5,542 bases of DNA from an uncultured Gluconobacter sp. (GTDB lineage Bacteria > Pseudomonadota > Alphaproteobacteria > Acetobacterales > Acetobacteraceae): contig CALFLO010000102.1 of the NCBI GenBank assembly GCA_937880175.1, positions 1 to 5,542 on the forward strand. Reading direction: 5' to 3'. The notes below the pieces were generated by a model, which did not search any database, was not told the origin of the DNA, and was given only the letters and a program-made list of their open reading frames with translations. Position 1 is the first letter of the stretch. Every line of letters begins with the position of its first letter. This document shows, piece by piece, positions 1 to 5,542 of this stretch. The position numbers and the translations under genes are program-made.

Positions 1-8
1 CCATTCCG

Positions 9-1037
9 ATGCCCCATGGCCTGGGAGATCGTGAAGCTGCGAGCCAGCGGGAAATTGTCGAGGAATACGTCGAAACCGGCGAGCCCATCGGCAGCCAGAC
101 GCTGGCCCAGCGCCTGCAACCGGCATTGTCTTCGGCCACGATCCGCAACGTCATGGCCGATCTGGCCCGTGCGGGGCTGCTGTTCAGCCCCCATGTCTCG
201 GCCGGACGTCTGCCGACTGAGAAGGGCGTCCGCCTGTTCGTGGACGGCCTGCTTCAGTTCGGCACGCTGACGGAAGAGGACCGGGCCAGTATCGACAGCC
301 GCCTCGACATTCACGGGCGGTCCTATCAGGACATTCTGTCGGAGGCGTCGTCCCTGTTGTCCGGCCTGTCTTCCGCTGCCGGATTGGTGCTTGCGCCGAA
401 ATCGGATGCGACGCTCAAGCATATCGAGTTCGTGGCGCTTGGTCCGGGGCGGGTGCTGGTCATTCTGGTCGGCTCGGACGGGCAGGTGGAAAACCGCATC
501 ATCGAGACCCCGCCCGGCGTTCCGCCCTCAGCTCTCGTCGAGGCTGGCAACTATCTGAACTCCCGCCTTGGAGATCTGACGCTCGGGACCCTGCGAGAAC
601 GGGTCCGGATCGAAATGGATGCCAGCCGCCATGAGCTGGATGCCCTGACCGCGAGTGTGATTGAAAGCGGCCTCGCCACATGGGACGCCGATGGCGGGAC
701 GCTGTTCGTGCGCGGACAGGGGAAGCTTCTGGCCGACATCACAGAGATCGAGCGTCTCACCACCATCCGCATGCTGTTCGACCATCTGGAGACGCAGGAG
801 ACTATGCTTCAGCTTCTGCAACTGGCTGATGCGTCCGAGGGGGTGCGGATCTATATTGGGCGCGAAAGCGGCATGTTCGGGATGTCGGGCGTGTCGATGA
901 TTGTGGCACCCGCCCGCAACGAGGCCCAGAAGATCGTGGGTGCTATCGGCGTGATCGGGCCGACCCGTCTGAACTACGGGCGGATCGTCCCGGTCGTGGA
1001 CTACACCGCGCGGATGGTCGGGCGTCTGCTTGGCTGA
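9..1037 (+). CDS. hrcA: Heat-inducible transcription repressor HrcA (start at or upstream of window edge)
   Basis: HrcA is a cytoplasmic, dimeric DNA-binding repressor. In known bacteria it binds the CIRCE inverted repeat upstream of groESL and sometimes dnaK or grpE, and it needs GroEL to stay active. The N-terminal winged helix (about residues 8-80) carries the family signature: EPIGSQTLAQRL (25-36), ATIRNVMADL (43-52) and SAGRLPTEKG (64-73). A GAF-like central and C-terminal region follows, ending in the typical IGVIGPTRLNYGRIVPVVDY block (313-332). The 342 residues fit the usual 340-360, and the TGA stop is in the window. The frame is open from base 3 to the ATG at 9, and only 8 bases precede that ATG, so no ribosome binding site can be judged; the true start may lie upstream. 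No CIRCE copy was seen here, so its targets lie elsewhere. The usual grpE partner is not downstream; mrcA is. Confidence 0.95.
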   Translation: MPHGLGDREAASQREIVEEYVETGEPIGSQTLAQRLQPALSSATIRNVMADLARAGLLFSPHVSAGRLPTEKGVRLFVDGLLQFGTLTEEDRASIDSRLDIHGRSYQDILSEASSLLSGLSSAAGLVLAPKSDATLKHIEFVALGPGRVLVILVGSDGQVENRIIETPPGVPPSALVEAGNYLNSRLGDLTLGTLRERVRIEMDASRHELDALTASVIESGLATWDADGGTLFVRGQGKLLADITEIERLTTIRMLFDHLETQETMLQLLQLADASEGVRIYIGRESGMFGMSGVSMIVAPARNEAQKIVGAIGVIGPTRLNYGRIVPVVDYTARMVGRLLG

Positions 1038-1140
1038 TGGACTGGGGAAATTCCGCCTGTTCCAGCCCCGCGTCTTTGTCATGAAATGACCCTTTTAGAC
1101 GGGGGCGACGGCGGATGCGGAACAATGCTATGCAGAGGCC
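1038..1140. other. hrcA-mrcA intergenic gap
   Basis: This 103-base gap has no convincing intrinsic terminator. The one small dyad, GTCAT-GAA-ATGAC (1078-1090), is followed by CCTTTTAG; a 5-bp stem and four T's make a poor terminator. No good -35/-10 pair stands out, although TTGTCA occurs at 1076-1081. The mrcA frame has a TAG stop at 1096-1098 and no ATG, GTG or TTG between it and 1141. Transcription of mrcA may therefore include read-through from hrcA, or start from a promoter not recognisable by eye. Confidence 0.5.
1134..1138 (+). promoter_or_regulatory. Weak, closely spaced ribosome binding site of mrcA
   Basis: AGAGG lies only two bases before the ATG at 1141, closer than the usual five to nine. 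No better purine run is nearby and no alternative in-frame start exists downstream of the TAG at 1096-1098. The ATG at 1141 is kept because it leaves a normal cytoplasmic tail before the membrane segment. Initiation may be inefficient. Confidence 0.4.
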
Positions 1141-3768
1141 ATGACGCGACGTTCCTTCCGCTCCCGTAATCCCCAGGGTCCGGGCGCTACGCCCCCACGC
1201 CCCCCCCGTTTCCGCCGCTACCGGCAGTCCCTGGCGATCATCGCCGGTGTGGGACTGATGGGCATTGCCGGGGCAGGGGTTCTGGGCTGGACGACCTATG
1301 CCAAGCTCGTGGCGGATCTGCCCAGCGTGGACAGCCTGCGCGCCTATCAGCCGCCGACGGTCAGCCGCATCTATGCCGCCGACGACCGTCTGATGGCGGA
1401 GCTGGCCAATGAGCGCCGGATTTTCGTGCCGATCAACGCCATCCCCGAGCGTGTGAAGAACGCCTTCATCGCCACGGAAGACCATAATTTCTACACCCAT
1501 GGCGGCGTGGATTTCATGGCGATCGGCCGGGCGGGCCTGACGGATATTTTCGCGCGTCACGGGCGTCGTCCGCTGGGGGCCTCGACCATCACCCAGCAGG
1601 TCGCGAAGGTCATGTTGCTCAACAGCAACGTTCTGAGCTTTGACCGCAAGATCAAGGAAGCCCTGCTCGCCATGAAAATGGAGCAGGTGCTGTCCAAGGA
1701 CAAGATCCTCGAAATCTACCTGAACGGCATCTATCTCGGGAACGGCGCCTATGGTGTCGCGGCCGCCGCGCAGAGCTATTTCAACAAGCCGCTCGACCAG
1801 CTCGACGATGCCGAGGCCGCGTCCCTCGCAGCACTTCCCAAGTCGCCTACGAACTACAATCCGTTCCTGCATCCGCAGGCCGCGATGGCGCGCCGTAACC
1901 TTGTGCTGGACCTGATGGTTGAGGCCGGTGTGCTGACCCGTCAGCAGGCCGATCAGGAAAAGCAGGAGCCGCTCGTCCCGCAGCAGAAACAGCGTTTCGG
2001 GCCTTTGCCGGATTCCGAATGGTTCGGTGAGGAAGTCCGCCGTCAGCTCATTGCCCAGTACGGGCAGGAGCGTGCGGCGCAGGGTGGTCTGGAAGTTCAT
2101 ACCAGCCTCGATCAGAGCCTTCAGGTCACCGAGACGCGGCTGCTGCACGAAGGCCTGATGAACTACGACCGCGTGCATAGCGGCTGGCGGGGGCCATTGC
2201 GCAACCTGCCGGATATTGGAGACGAGGGCTGGGAAAGCACTCTCGATCACGTCACGCCGCCCGGTGGCATGCTGCGTGAGTGGCGTCTGGCCGTCGTGCT
2301 GCCCGGTGCGACGCATGTCGGCTGGATCGAGGAAGGCACGGCCCGCAAGGGTGCGCTTCTCGCGACCGATATTGCCTGGGCGCGCCGGATGCATCCGCTC
2401 CGTGCCGGCGACGTCATCATGATCGAACCGCAGGAAGGCGGCGCTGCGGCCCTGCGCCAGATCCCGCAGGTCGAAGGCGCGGCTGTGACGCTGGACGTTC
2501 ATACGGGACGTGTTCTGGCGATGGTCGGTGGCTGGTCGTTCCATGAAAGCCAGTTCAACCGCGTCACGCAGGCCCTGCGTCAGCCCGGTTCGTCGTTCAA
2601 GCCGTTCGTTTATCTGGCGGCGATGGAGCAGGGGATTTCCCCCTCCGAGCGGTTTGACGATTCGCCTGTCTCTTACGGCGACTGGCATCCCCAGAACTAC
2701 GAGCATGACAACTGGGGACCCACGACCCTGCATGACGCGCTGCGGGAAAGCCGCAACCTCGTTACGATCCGCGTTGCCGCCCATCTCGGCATGAAGGCCG
2801 TTGCCGATACGGCCATCCGGGCCGGGCTGGTCGCGCAGATGCCACATGTTCTGCCTGCGGCCCTCGGTGCCGTTGAAACCACCGTCATGCGTGAGGCTGC
2901 GGCCTACGCCACGATCGCCAATGGCGGCCATATCGTGACCCCGACCCTCGTGGACGATATTCAGGACCGCGCGGGAAGCGTCCTGTGGCAGGCGGGTGGA
3001 CTGAAGCTCGGCACCGCCATGCAGGCGCCTCCCAGCGAGCAGCCTGTCTCTGCAGATGGTACGACACCTCCGGTGCCCGCAGTCCCGTCCGTGACGCCGA
3101 CTGCTCCCGCTCCGGGAAGTGTGTCTGTTCCGGCCCTGACCGACACGCGACCCATCCTAGCCAGCGAGCAGAGCACGTTCCAGATCGTGAAGATGATGCA
3201 GGACGTGATTGCCCGCGGCACCGGCCGCATGGCGGGTGTGGGCATCGACCGGCCCGTCGCAGGCAAGACTGGCACCAGTCAGGATTTCCATGACGCCTGG
3301 TTTGCCGGCTTCTCGCCCGACATCGTCACGGTCGTCTGGGTCGGTTTCGACACGCCCCAGACGCTGGGCCGGAATTCGGATGGCGGGCGCGTTGCCGGAC
3401 CGATCTGGAACAAGATCATGAAGGTTGCTCTCGCCAGTCGGCCGAAACTGGATTTCCGTGTTCCGGATGGCATTACGCTGGCCAGTTACGATACGGGGCG
3501 CATCTCGGCAGTGGACGGCTTCAAGACCGATCAGGTTCCGGGTGCCTCCGTCGAACTGCATGGCTTCGGTGCGGGAACGGATGCCCTGACGGCCGCCGAT
3601 ACGGGTGCGGACAGCGTGATTTCGGATTCCGAAAGCGATATGGCCCTGACGCCCGGTCAGGCTGGCGCGGCGGGATCCAGCCCCGGAACCGGCACGGCCG
3701 CTGCACCGGGACAGGCCCAGAAACCTGCTCCGTCTGATGGTGACATCGGCGTGGGTGGCCTATACTAA
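1141..3768 (+). CDS. mrcA: Penicillin-binding protein 1A, bifunctional peptidoglycan glycosyltransferase/transpeptidase
   Basis: This class A PBP polymerises lipid II into glycan strands and cross-links the stem peptides in the periplasm, anchored in the inner membrane. The 875 residues begin with a basic, proline-rich cytoplasmic tail (1-29) and one membrane helix (about 30-52). The GT51 domain shows ATEDHNFYTHGG (111-122, catalytic Glu113), GASTITQQ (146-153), RKIKE (169-173, Glu173) and KILEIYLNGIYLG (188-200). An OB-like region spans about 345-445. The transpeptidase has all three motifs: SSFK (484-487, nucleophile Ser484), SRN (537-539) and KTGT (709-712). Between SRN and KTGT lies a Pro/Ala/Ser/Thr-rich stretch (about 628-667), and the tail from about 808 is Gly/Ala/Pro-rich; both look disordered. 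All catalytic residues are intact. Fifty-eight bases separate it from prfB, a pairing I recall from other alphaproteobacteria. The stop is TAA. Confidence 0.97.
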   Translation: MTRRSFRSRNPQGPGATPPRPPRFRRYRQSLAIIAGVGLMGIAGAGVLGWTTYAKLVADLPSVDSLRAYQPPTVSRIYAADDRLMAELANERRIFVPINAIPERVKNAFIATEDHNFYTHGGVDFMAIGRAGLTDIFARHGRRPLGASTITQQVAKVMLLNSNVLSFDRKIKEALLAMKMEQVLSKDKILEIYLNGIYLGNGAYGVAAAAQSYFNKPLDQLDDAEAASLAALPKSPTNYNPFLHPQAAMARRNLVLDLMVEAGVLTRQQADQEKQEPLVPQQKQRFGPLPDSEWFGEEVRRQLIAQYGQERAAQGGLEVHTSLDQSLQVTETRLLHEGLMNYDRVHSGWRGPLRNLPDIGDEGWESTLDHVTPPGGMLREWRLAVVLPGATHVGWIEEGTARKGALLATDIAWARRMHPLRAGDVIMIEPQEGGAAALRQIPQVEGAAVTLDVHTGRVLAMVGGWSFHESQFNRVTQALRQPGSSFKPFVYLAAMEQGISPSERFDDSPVSYGDWHPQNYEHDNWGPTTLHDALRESRNLVTIRVAAHLGMKAVADTAIRAGLVAQMPHVLPAALGAVETTVMREAAAYATIANGGHIVTPTLVDDIQDRAGSVLWQAGGLKLGTAMQAPPSEQPVSADGTTPPVPAVPSVTPTAPAPGSVSVPALTDTRPILASEQSTFQIVKMMQDVIARGTGRMAGVGIDRPVAGKTGTSQDFHDAWFAGFSPDIVTVVWVGFDTPQTLGRNSDGGRVAGPIWNKIMKVALASRPKLDFRVPDGITLASYDTGRISAVDGFKTDQVPGASVELHGFGAGTDALTAADTGADSVISDSESDMALTPGQAGAAGSSPGTGTAAAPGQAQKPAPSDGDIGVGGLY

Positions 3769-3790
3769 ACCTACCAGAACAGACCGAATG

Positions 3791-3809
3791 GGGCGGTGAC
3801 AGACCGCTC
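3791..3809 (+). other. Small hairpin between mrcA and prfB
   Basis: GGGCGGT (3791-3797) pairs with ACCGCTC (3803-3809) around the loop GACAG, giving seven pairs with one G-U, followed by TTTC. It could be a weak terminator after mrcA, an RNA-processing site or chance. It ends seven bases before the prfB ribosome binding site, so it could also affect prfB translation. The T-run is too short to call a terminator. Confidence 0.35.
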
Positions 3810-3816
3810 TTTCAAT

Positions 3817-3822
3817 GGAGGA
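3817..3822 (+). promoter_or_regulatory. Ribosome binding site of prfB
   Basis: GGAGGA sits four bases before the ATG at 3827. It decides the true prfB start. The later in-frame ATG at 3990 would give a protein lacking the first 54 residues, and there is no comparable ribosome binding site in front of it. Confidence 0.85.
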
Positions 3823-3826
3823 CATT

Positions 3827-4958
3827 ATGTCGGCCGAGACCGAGGCCCTTTCAGAGCAGATCAAGCAGTCGGTGGCACTGCTGAGGAGGCATCTTTGACT
3901 GGGATGTCGCAACAACACGCCTCGCGGAACTGAACCACCGCGTTGAAGATCCTGACCTGTGGAACGATGCCGCCGCCGCCCAGAAGCTGATGCGCGAGCG
4001 TACGACGCTGGCGAACCAGATCGAAGGCGTCCAGCGGATCGAATCCGAAGTCGAAGGTACGCTTGAACTGGTCGAACTGGCGGAAATGGAAGGGGACGAC
4101 AGTCTCGTTCAGGATGCCGTGCAGACCCTGCGCACCATTGCCGAGGACGTCCGCAAACGCGAAATCGAAAGCCTGCTCTCGGGCGAAGCGGACAGCAATG
4201 ACTGCTATGTCGAGGTAAATGCTGGCGCAGGCGGCACGGAAGCTCAGGACTGGGCCGAGATGCTCCTGCGTATGTACACGCGCTGGGCCGAGCAGCATGG
4301 CTACAAGGTCACCTTCATCGAAGGCAGCGAAGGCGAGCAGGCCGGCATCAAGTCCGCCACCATTCAGGTGGTCGGTCCCAATGCCTATGGCTGGCTCAAG
4401 ACCGAGGCGGGCGTGCATCGTCTGGTCAGGATCTCGCCCTTTGATGCCGCAGCCCGTCGTCAGACGTCGTTTGCGTCCGTGTGGGTTTATCCGGTTGTCG
4501 ATGATTCGATCGAGATTGAGATCAACGATTCGGACCTGCGCGTTGATACGTTCCGGGCGTCCGGTGCGGGTGGACAGCACGTCAACAAGACGGATTCGGC
4601 CATCCGGATCACCCATATCCCGACCGGGATCGTGGTGGCCTGCCAGACGGACCGGTCACAGCACCGTAACCGTGCGCAGGCCATGGAAATGCTGCGTGCC
4701 CGCATGTACGAGGCGGAGCTTCAGAAGCGCGAAGCCGCCGCCGCCCAGACCGAGGCCGCCAAAACCGATATCGGCTGGGGACATCAGATCCGCTCCTACG
4801 TCCTTGCGCCGTATCAGCTGGTCAAGGACCTTCGCACAGGGGTTGAGAAGGGGAATCCGGGCGCTGTGCTCGATGGTGCCCTGGATGACTTCATGTCGGC
4901 CTCTCTGGCCCAGAGCGTGGGAGCAACCCGTTCAGAGGCCAGCGCCTCGGCCCAGTAG
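3827..4958 (+). CDS. prfB: Peptide chain release factor 2, made by programmed +1 frameshift
   Basis: RF2 enters the ribosomal A site at UGA or UAA stops and triggers release of the finished protein. The gene is read as 3827-3895 (23 codons), then the T of TGA at 3896 is skipped and reading continues 3897-4958, giving 376 residues (E. coli 365). Numbering across the join: an N-terminal helical domain with DPDLWND near 41-47; GGTEAQDWA (135-143); the stop-recognition tripeptide SPF (203-205), which marks RF2 and not RF1; and the catalytic SGAGGQ loop (GGQ 248-250), preceded by Ala244, equivalent to position 246 in E. coli where K-12 has Thr. SPF and GGQ are shifted by exactly two residues from E. 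coli, matching a zero-frame segment two codons shorter. The stop is TAG, an RF1 codon. Without the shift, only a 23-residue peptide forms. It probably shares a transcript with mrcA and ends at the terminator at 5012-5055. Confidence 0.97.
3884..3899 (+). promoter_or_regulatory. Programmed +1 frameshift site of prfB (RF2 autoregulation)
   Basis: The order is AGGAGG (3884-3889), CAT, the slippery CTT (3893-3895), TGA (3896-3898) and a following C. The internal Shine-Dalgarno-like AGGAGG lies three bases before CTT, the same geometry as the E. coli prfB site. In the known mechanism, low RF2 leaves the UGA unread; tRNA-Leu then slips from CUU to UUU and the ribosome enters the +1 frame. High RF2 ends translation instead. 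The downstream frame begins DWDVATT and continues directly into RF2, so the stop is recoding, not a sequencing error. Confidence 0.96.
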
Positions 4959-5011
4959 AGGCAGGCAGGCTTTCTGGTCTAGGGGCGGCAGCGCTCCATA
5001 ACGGGCTCTTC

Positions 5012-5055
5012 AGGGCGCCGGAACAGTGACCCTGTTCCGGCGCCTTATTTTTTTT
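5012..5055 (+). terminator. Strong intrinsic terminator after prfB
   Basis: A perfect 13-bp, GC-rich stem pairs GGCGCCGGAACAG (5014-5026) with CTGTTCCGGCGCC (5032-5044) around the five-base loop TGACC. A G-U and an A-U pair can extend it outward to 5012 and 5046. TTA and a run of eight T's (5048-5055) follow. It lies 53 bases after the prfB stop and should end the plus-strand transcript, separating it from the tonB-like gene. Confidence 0.95.
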
Positions 5056-5114
5056 CTGAAATCTGTCACAGCACTGTGGCGCGAAATTGCGCTACGGTGA
5101 TTTCCGGCGATATT

Positions 5115-5144
5115 TTTGGTTGTTCAGAGATATCCAGAACCAAA
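5115..5144. repeat. AT-rich inverted repeat TTTGGTT-N16-AACCAAA
   Basis: TTTGGTT (5115-5121) and AACCAAA (5138-5144) are perfect inverted copies 16 bases apart, with the palindrome GATATC (5129-5134) between them. It lies in the AT-rich part of the presumed tonB promoter region. It could be an operator for a dimeric regulator, but it matches no binding motif I can name and may be chance. Confidence 0.35.
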
Positions 5145-5186
5145 GAATATGTCGTCATTATGAAAAAATCGTTTCGATCAAGGCAA

Positions 5187-5212
5187 TAACCCGCTTGACA
5201 GCATGCGGGTTA
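5187..5212. repeat. Perfect 8-bp inverted repeat TAACCCGC-N10-GCGGGTTA
   Basis: The two 8-base arms (5187-5194 and 5205-5212) are exact reverse complements separated by ten bases. The spacer begins with TTGACA, a consensus -35 hexamer. As DNA it could be an operator overlapping a promoter; as RNA it would fold into a GC-rich hairpin. No T-run follows, so it is not an intrinsic terminator. Confidence 0.55.
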
Positions 5213-5223
5213 GACTGCCCAAT
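5195..5223 (+). promoter_or_regulatory. Possible promoter for the tonB-like gene
   Basis: TTGACA at 5195-5200 is a perfect sigma-70-type -35 hexamer. At 17-base spacing the -10 position reads CCCAAT (5218-5223), only three of six matches to TATAAT, so the assignment is tentative. If real, it would give a leader of roughly 140 bases before the ATG at 5370, covering the structured segment and the small ORF. Confidence 0.3.
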
Positions 5224-5264
5224 CAGCATATCGGGTATGTTCTCAAAGCATGTGACGCATTTCA

Positions 5265-5298
5265 TGTGTCTGCGGTGAGGAAGTCCGATGGAGACACA
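5265..5298 (+). repeat. Inverted repeat TGTGTCT-N20-AGACACA framing a small-ORF start
   Basis: TGTGTCT (5265-5271) and AGACACA (5292-5298) are exact reverse complements 20 bases apart. The loop holds GAGGAAG (5277-5283) and the ATG at 5288, and CGG/CCG (5273-5275 and 5285-5287) could pair inside it. In RNA this would present a ribosome binding site in a hairpin loop. A 7-bp stem with a long loop is marginal, so chance is possible. Confidence 0.35.
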
Positions 5299-5350
5299 GA
5301 AATCGGGGGCACTGCACCCGGCTGATGTGGATCAACGCCGGTGTCAGTGA
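5288..5350 (+). CDS. Possible 20-residue leader peptide before tonB
   Basis: An ATG at 5288, preceded by GAGGAAG at 5277-5283 with suitable spacing, opens a 20-codon frame ending in TGA at 5348-5350. That is 19 bases before the tonB-like ATG. The peptide starts METQKSGALH and ends in RRCQ; it is hydrophilic, has no membrane segment, and I recognise no family. There is no run of one amino acid of the kind seen in attenuation peptides. Support is the ribosome binding site and the placement only; translational coupling to tonB is conceivable but unproven. It could equally be a chance frame. Confidence 0.22.
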   Translation: METQKSGALHPADVDQRRCQ

Positions 5351-5355
5351 GGGGT

Positions 5356-5362
5356 AAGAAGG
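5356..5362 (+). promoter_or_regulatory. Ribosome binding site of the tonB-like gene
   Basis: AAGAAGG lies seven bases before the ATG at 5370. The same frame has a TAA at 5355-5357, so this ATG is the first possible start after that stop. Confidence 0.65.
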
Positions 5363-5369
5363 TTTCGAC

Positions 5370-5542
5370 ATGAAGAGCTACGCCGCACAGCAGCGCAAGC
5401 CGACAGACTACATTGTCGCGATCGTCGTGGCCGTGCTGGCTATGGGCGCTGTGATTTATGCGCTCATGAGTGGTGCTGTGAGCAAGCTGGTCCAGGAAAA
5501 GCCGCCTATCAAGACGGAAGTGATCAAGGAACAGCCCAAGCC
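5370..5542 (+). CDS. tonB: TonB-like energy transducer, N-terminal part (cut by window end)
   Basis: TonB proteins sit in the inner membrane with ExbB and ExbD and pass proton-motive energy to outer-membrane receptors for siderophores, vitamin B12 and similar substrates. Only the first 57 codons are present. They show a short basic cytoplasmic tail (1-13, ending in KPTDY), one membrane helix (about 14-34, IVAIVVAVLAMGAVIYALMS) and a charged, proline-containing start of the periplasmic region (PPIKTEVIKEQPK). The pattern of YALxxG followed by a basic/valine segment, then PPIKTxxIKE, resembles TonB proteins of acetic acid bacteria and some betaproteobacteria as I remember them. The C-terminal TonB domain, which would prove it, lies outside. 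The ribosome binding site and preceding in-frame stop support the start. Another single-pass protein with a proline-rich periplasmic region is the main alternative. It follows a strong terminator and so is probably transcribed on its own or with downstream exbBD. Confidence 0.72.
   Translation, partial: MKSYAAQQRKPTDYIVAIVVAVLAMGAVIYALMSGAVSKLVQEKPPIKTEVIKEQPK

Larger units (their letters stand above)
5056..5369. other. Non-coding leader/promoter region between terminator and tonB-like gene
   Basis: This 314-base stretch holds no convincing full-size gene. Its first part (about 5085-5190) is visibly richer in A and T than the flanking genes, as expected of a promoter region. It contains several inverted repeats (5067-5078, 5115-5144, 5187-5212, 5265-5298), a TTGACA hexamer at 5195-5200 and a possible 20-codon ORF at 5288-5350. 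A 63-codon frame from a TTG at 5087 resembles no family I know and has no ribosome binding site. No tRNA, CIRCE element or recognisable riboswitch was seen. Confidence 0.6.

Noticed and set aside
1078..1090. GTCAT-GAA-ATGAC dyad after hrcA as a terminator
   Set aside because: The stem is only five pairs and AT-rich, and the following CCTTTTAG is a poor T-tract.
943..2931. A 662-codon open frame on the minus strand opposite hrcA and mrcA
   Set aside because: It lies antisense to an mrcA frame with all catalytic motifs intact. Long antisense frames are common opposite GC-rich genes, and its translation is rich in Arg, Gly and His with no recognisable domain.
3861..4616. A 251-codon minus-strand frame opposite prfB
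   Set aside because: It is a shadow of the RF2 coding frame, which is supported by the SPF and GGQ motifs; the antisense product resembles nothing known to me.
3990..4958. RF2 starting at the internal ATG 3990
   Set aside because: The RF2-like sequence continues upstream in the same frame to the frameshift site at 3896, and the zero-frame ATG at 3827 has a good ribosome binding site.
4959..4970. Three tandem AGGC units after the prfB stop
   Set aside because: Three 4-base units are too few to count as a meaningful repeat.
5067..5078. CACAG-CA-CTGTG near-palindrome just after the terminator
   Set aside because: It is short, matches no operator I can name, and is expected by chance; it could be an operator but nothing else supports it.
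5087..5278. A 63-codon frame starting with TTG
   Set aside because: It has no ribosome binding site, is rich in Cys, Phe, Tyr and Ile unlike its neighbours, resembles no known family, and overlaps the presumed tonB promoter region.
1..5542. CIRCE element, expected as the HrcA binding site
   Set aside because: No TTAGCACTC/GAGTGCTAA pair was found by eye; the likely HrcA targets are outside the window.

Overview
The window is GC-rich, mostly plus-strand bacterial chromosome. It carries three recognisable housekeeping genes followed by the start of a fourth. High G+C at third codon positions, a PBP1A next to prfB, and the style of the proteins suggest an alphaproteobacterium. The HrcA and TonB N-terminal sequences point me to the acetic acid bacteria (Acetobacteraceae, Gluconobacter/Acetobacter-like), but this is inference from memory of family style, not a search.

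Layout. Positions 1-1037 hold hrcA, the heat-shock repressor; its 5' end lies at or just beyond the window edge. A 103-base gap with no convincing terminator or promoter leads to mrcA (1141-3768), a full-length bifunctional penicillin-binding protein 1A. A 58-base gap with a small hairpin and a good ribosome binding site leads to prfB (3827-4958), peptide chain release factor 2. prfB is split between two frames and needs the classical programmed +1 frameshift at CTT-TGA-C (3893-3899), driven by an internal AGGAGG. An internal ATG at 3990 is not the true start. A very strong intrinsic terminator (5012-5055) closes this block.

Positions 5056-5369 are a 314-base, locally AT-richer non-coding or leader region. 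It has several inverted repeats, one TTGACA hexamer inside a hairpin, and a possible 20-codon leader ORF. After it comes the N-terminus of a TonB-like energy transducer (5370 to the window end).

How the genes relate. mrcA and prfB are probably co-transcribed (short gap, same strand), perhaps with read-through from hrcA. HrcA regulates chaperone genes, PBP1A builds peptidoglycan, and RF2 ends translation at UGA/UAA while regulating itself through its frameshift. These are conserved housekeeping functions, not one pathway. The tonB-like gene begins a separate unit behind the terminator. I see no mobile element, CRISPR array, rRNA or tRNA, and no clear novel system. The points most worth a second look are the prfB recoding site and the structured leader before tonB.
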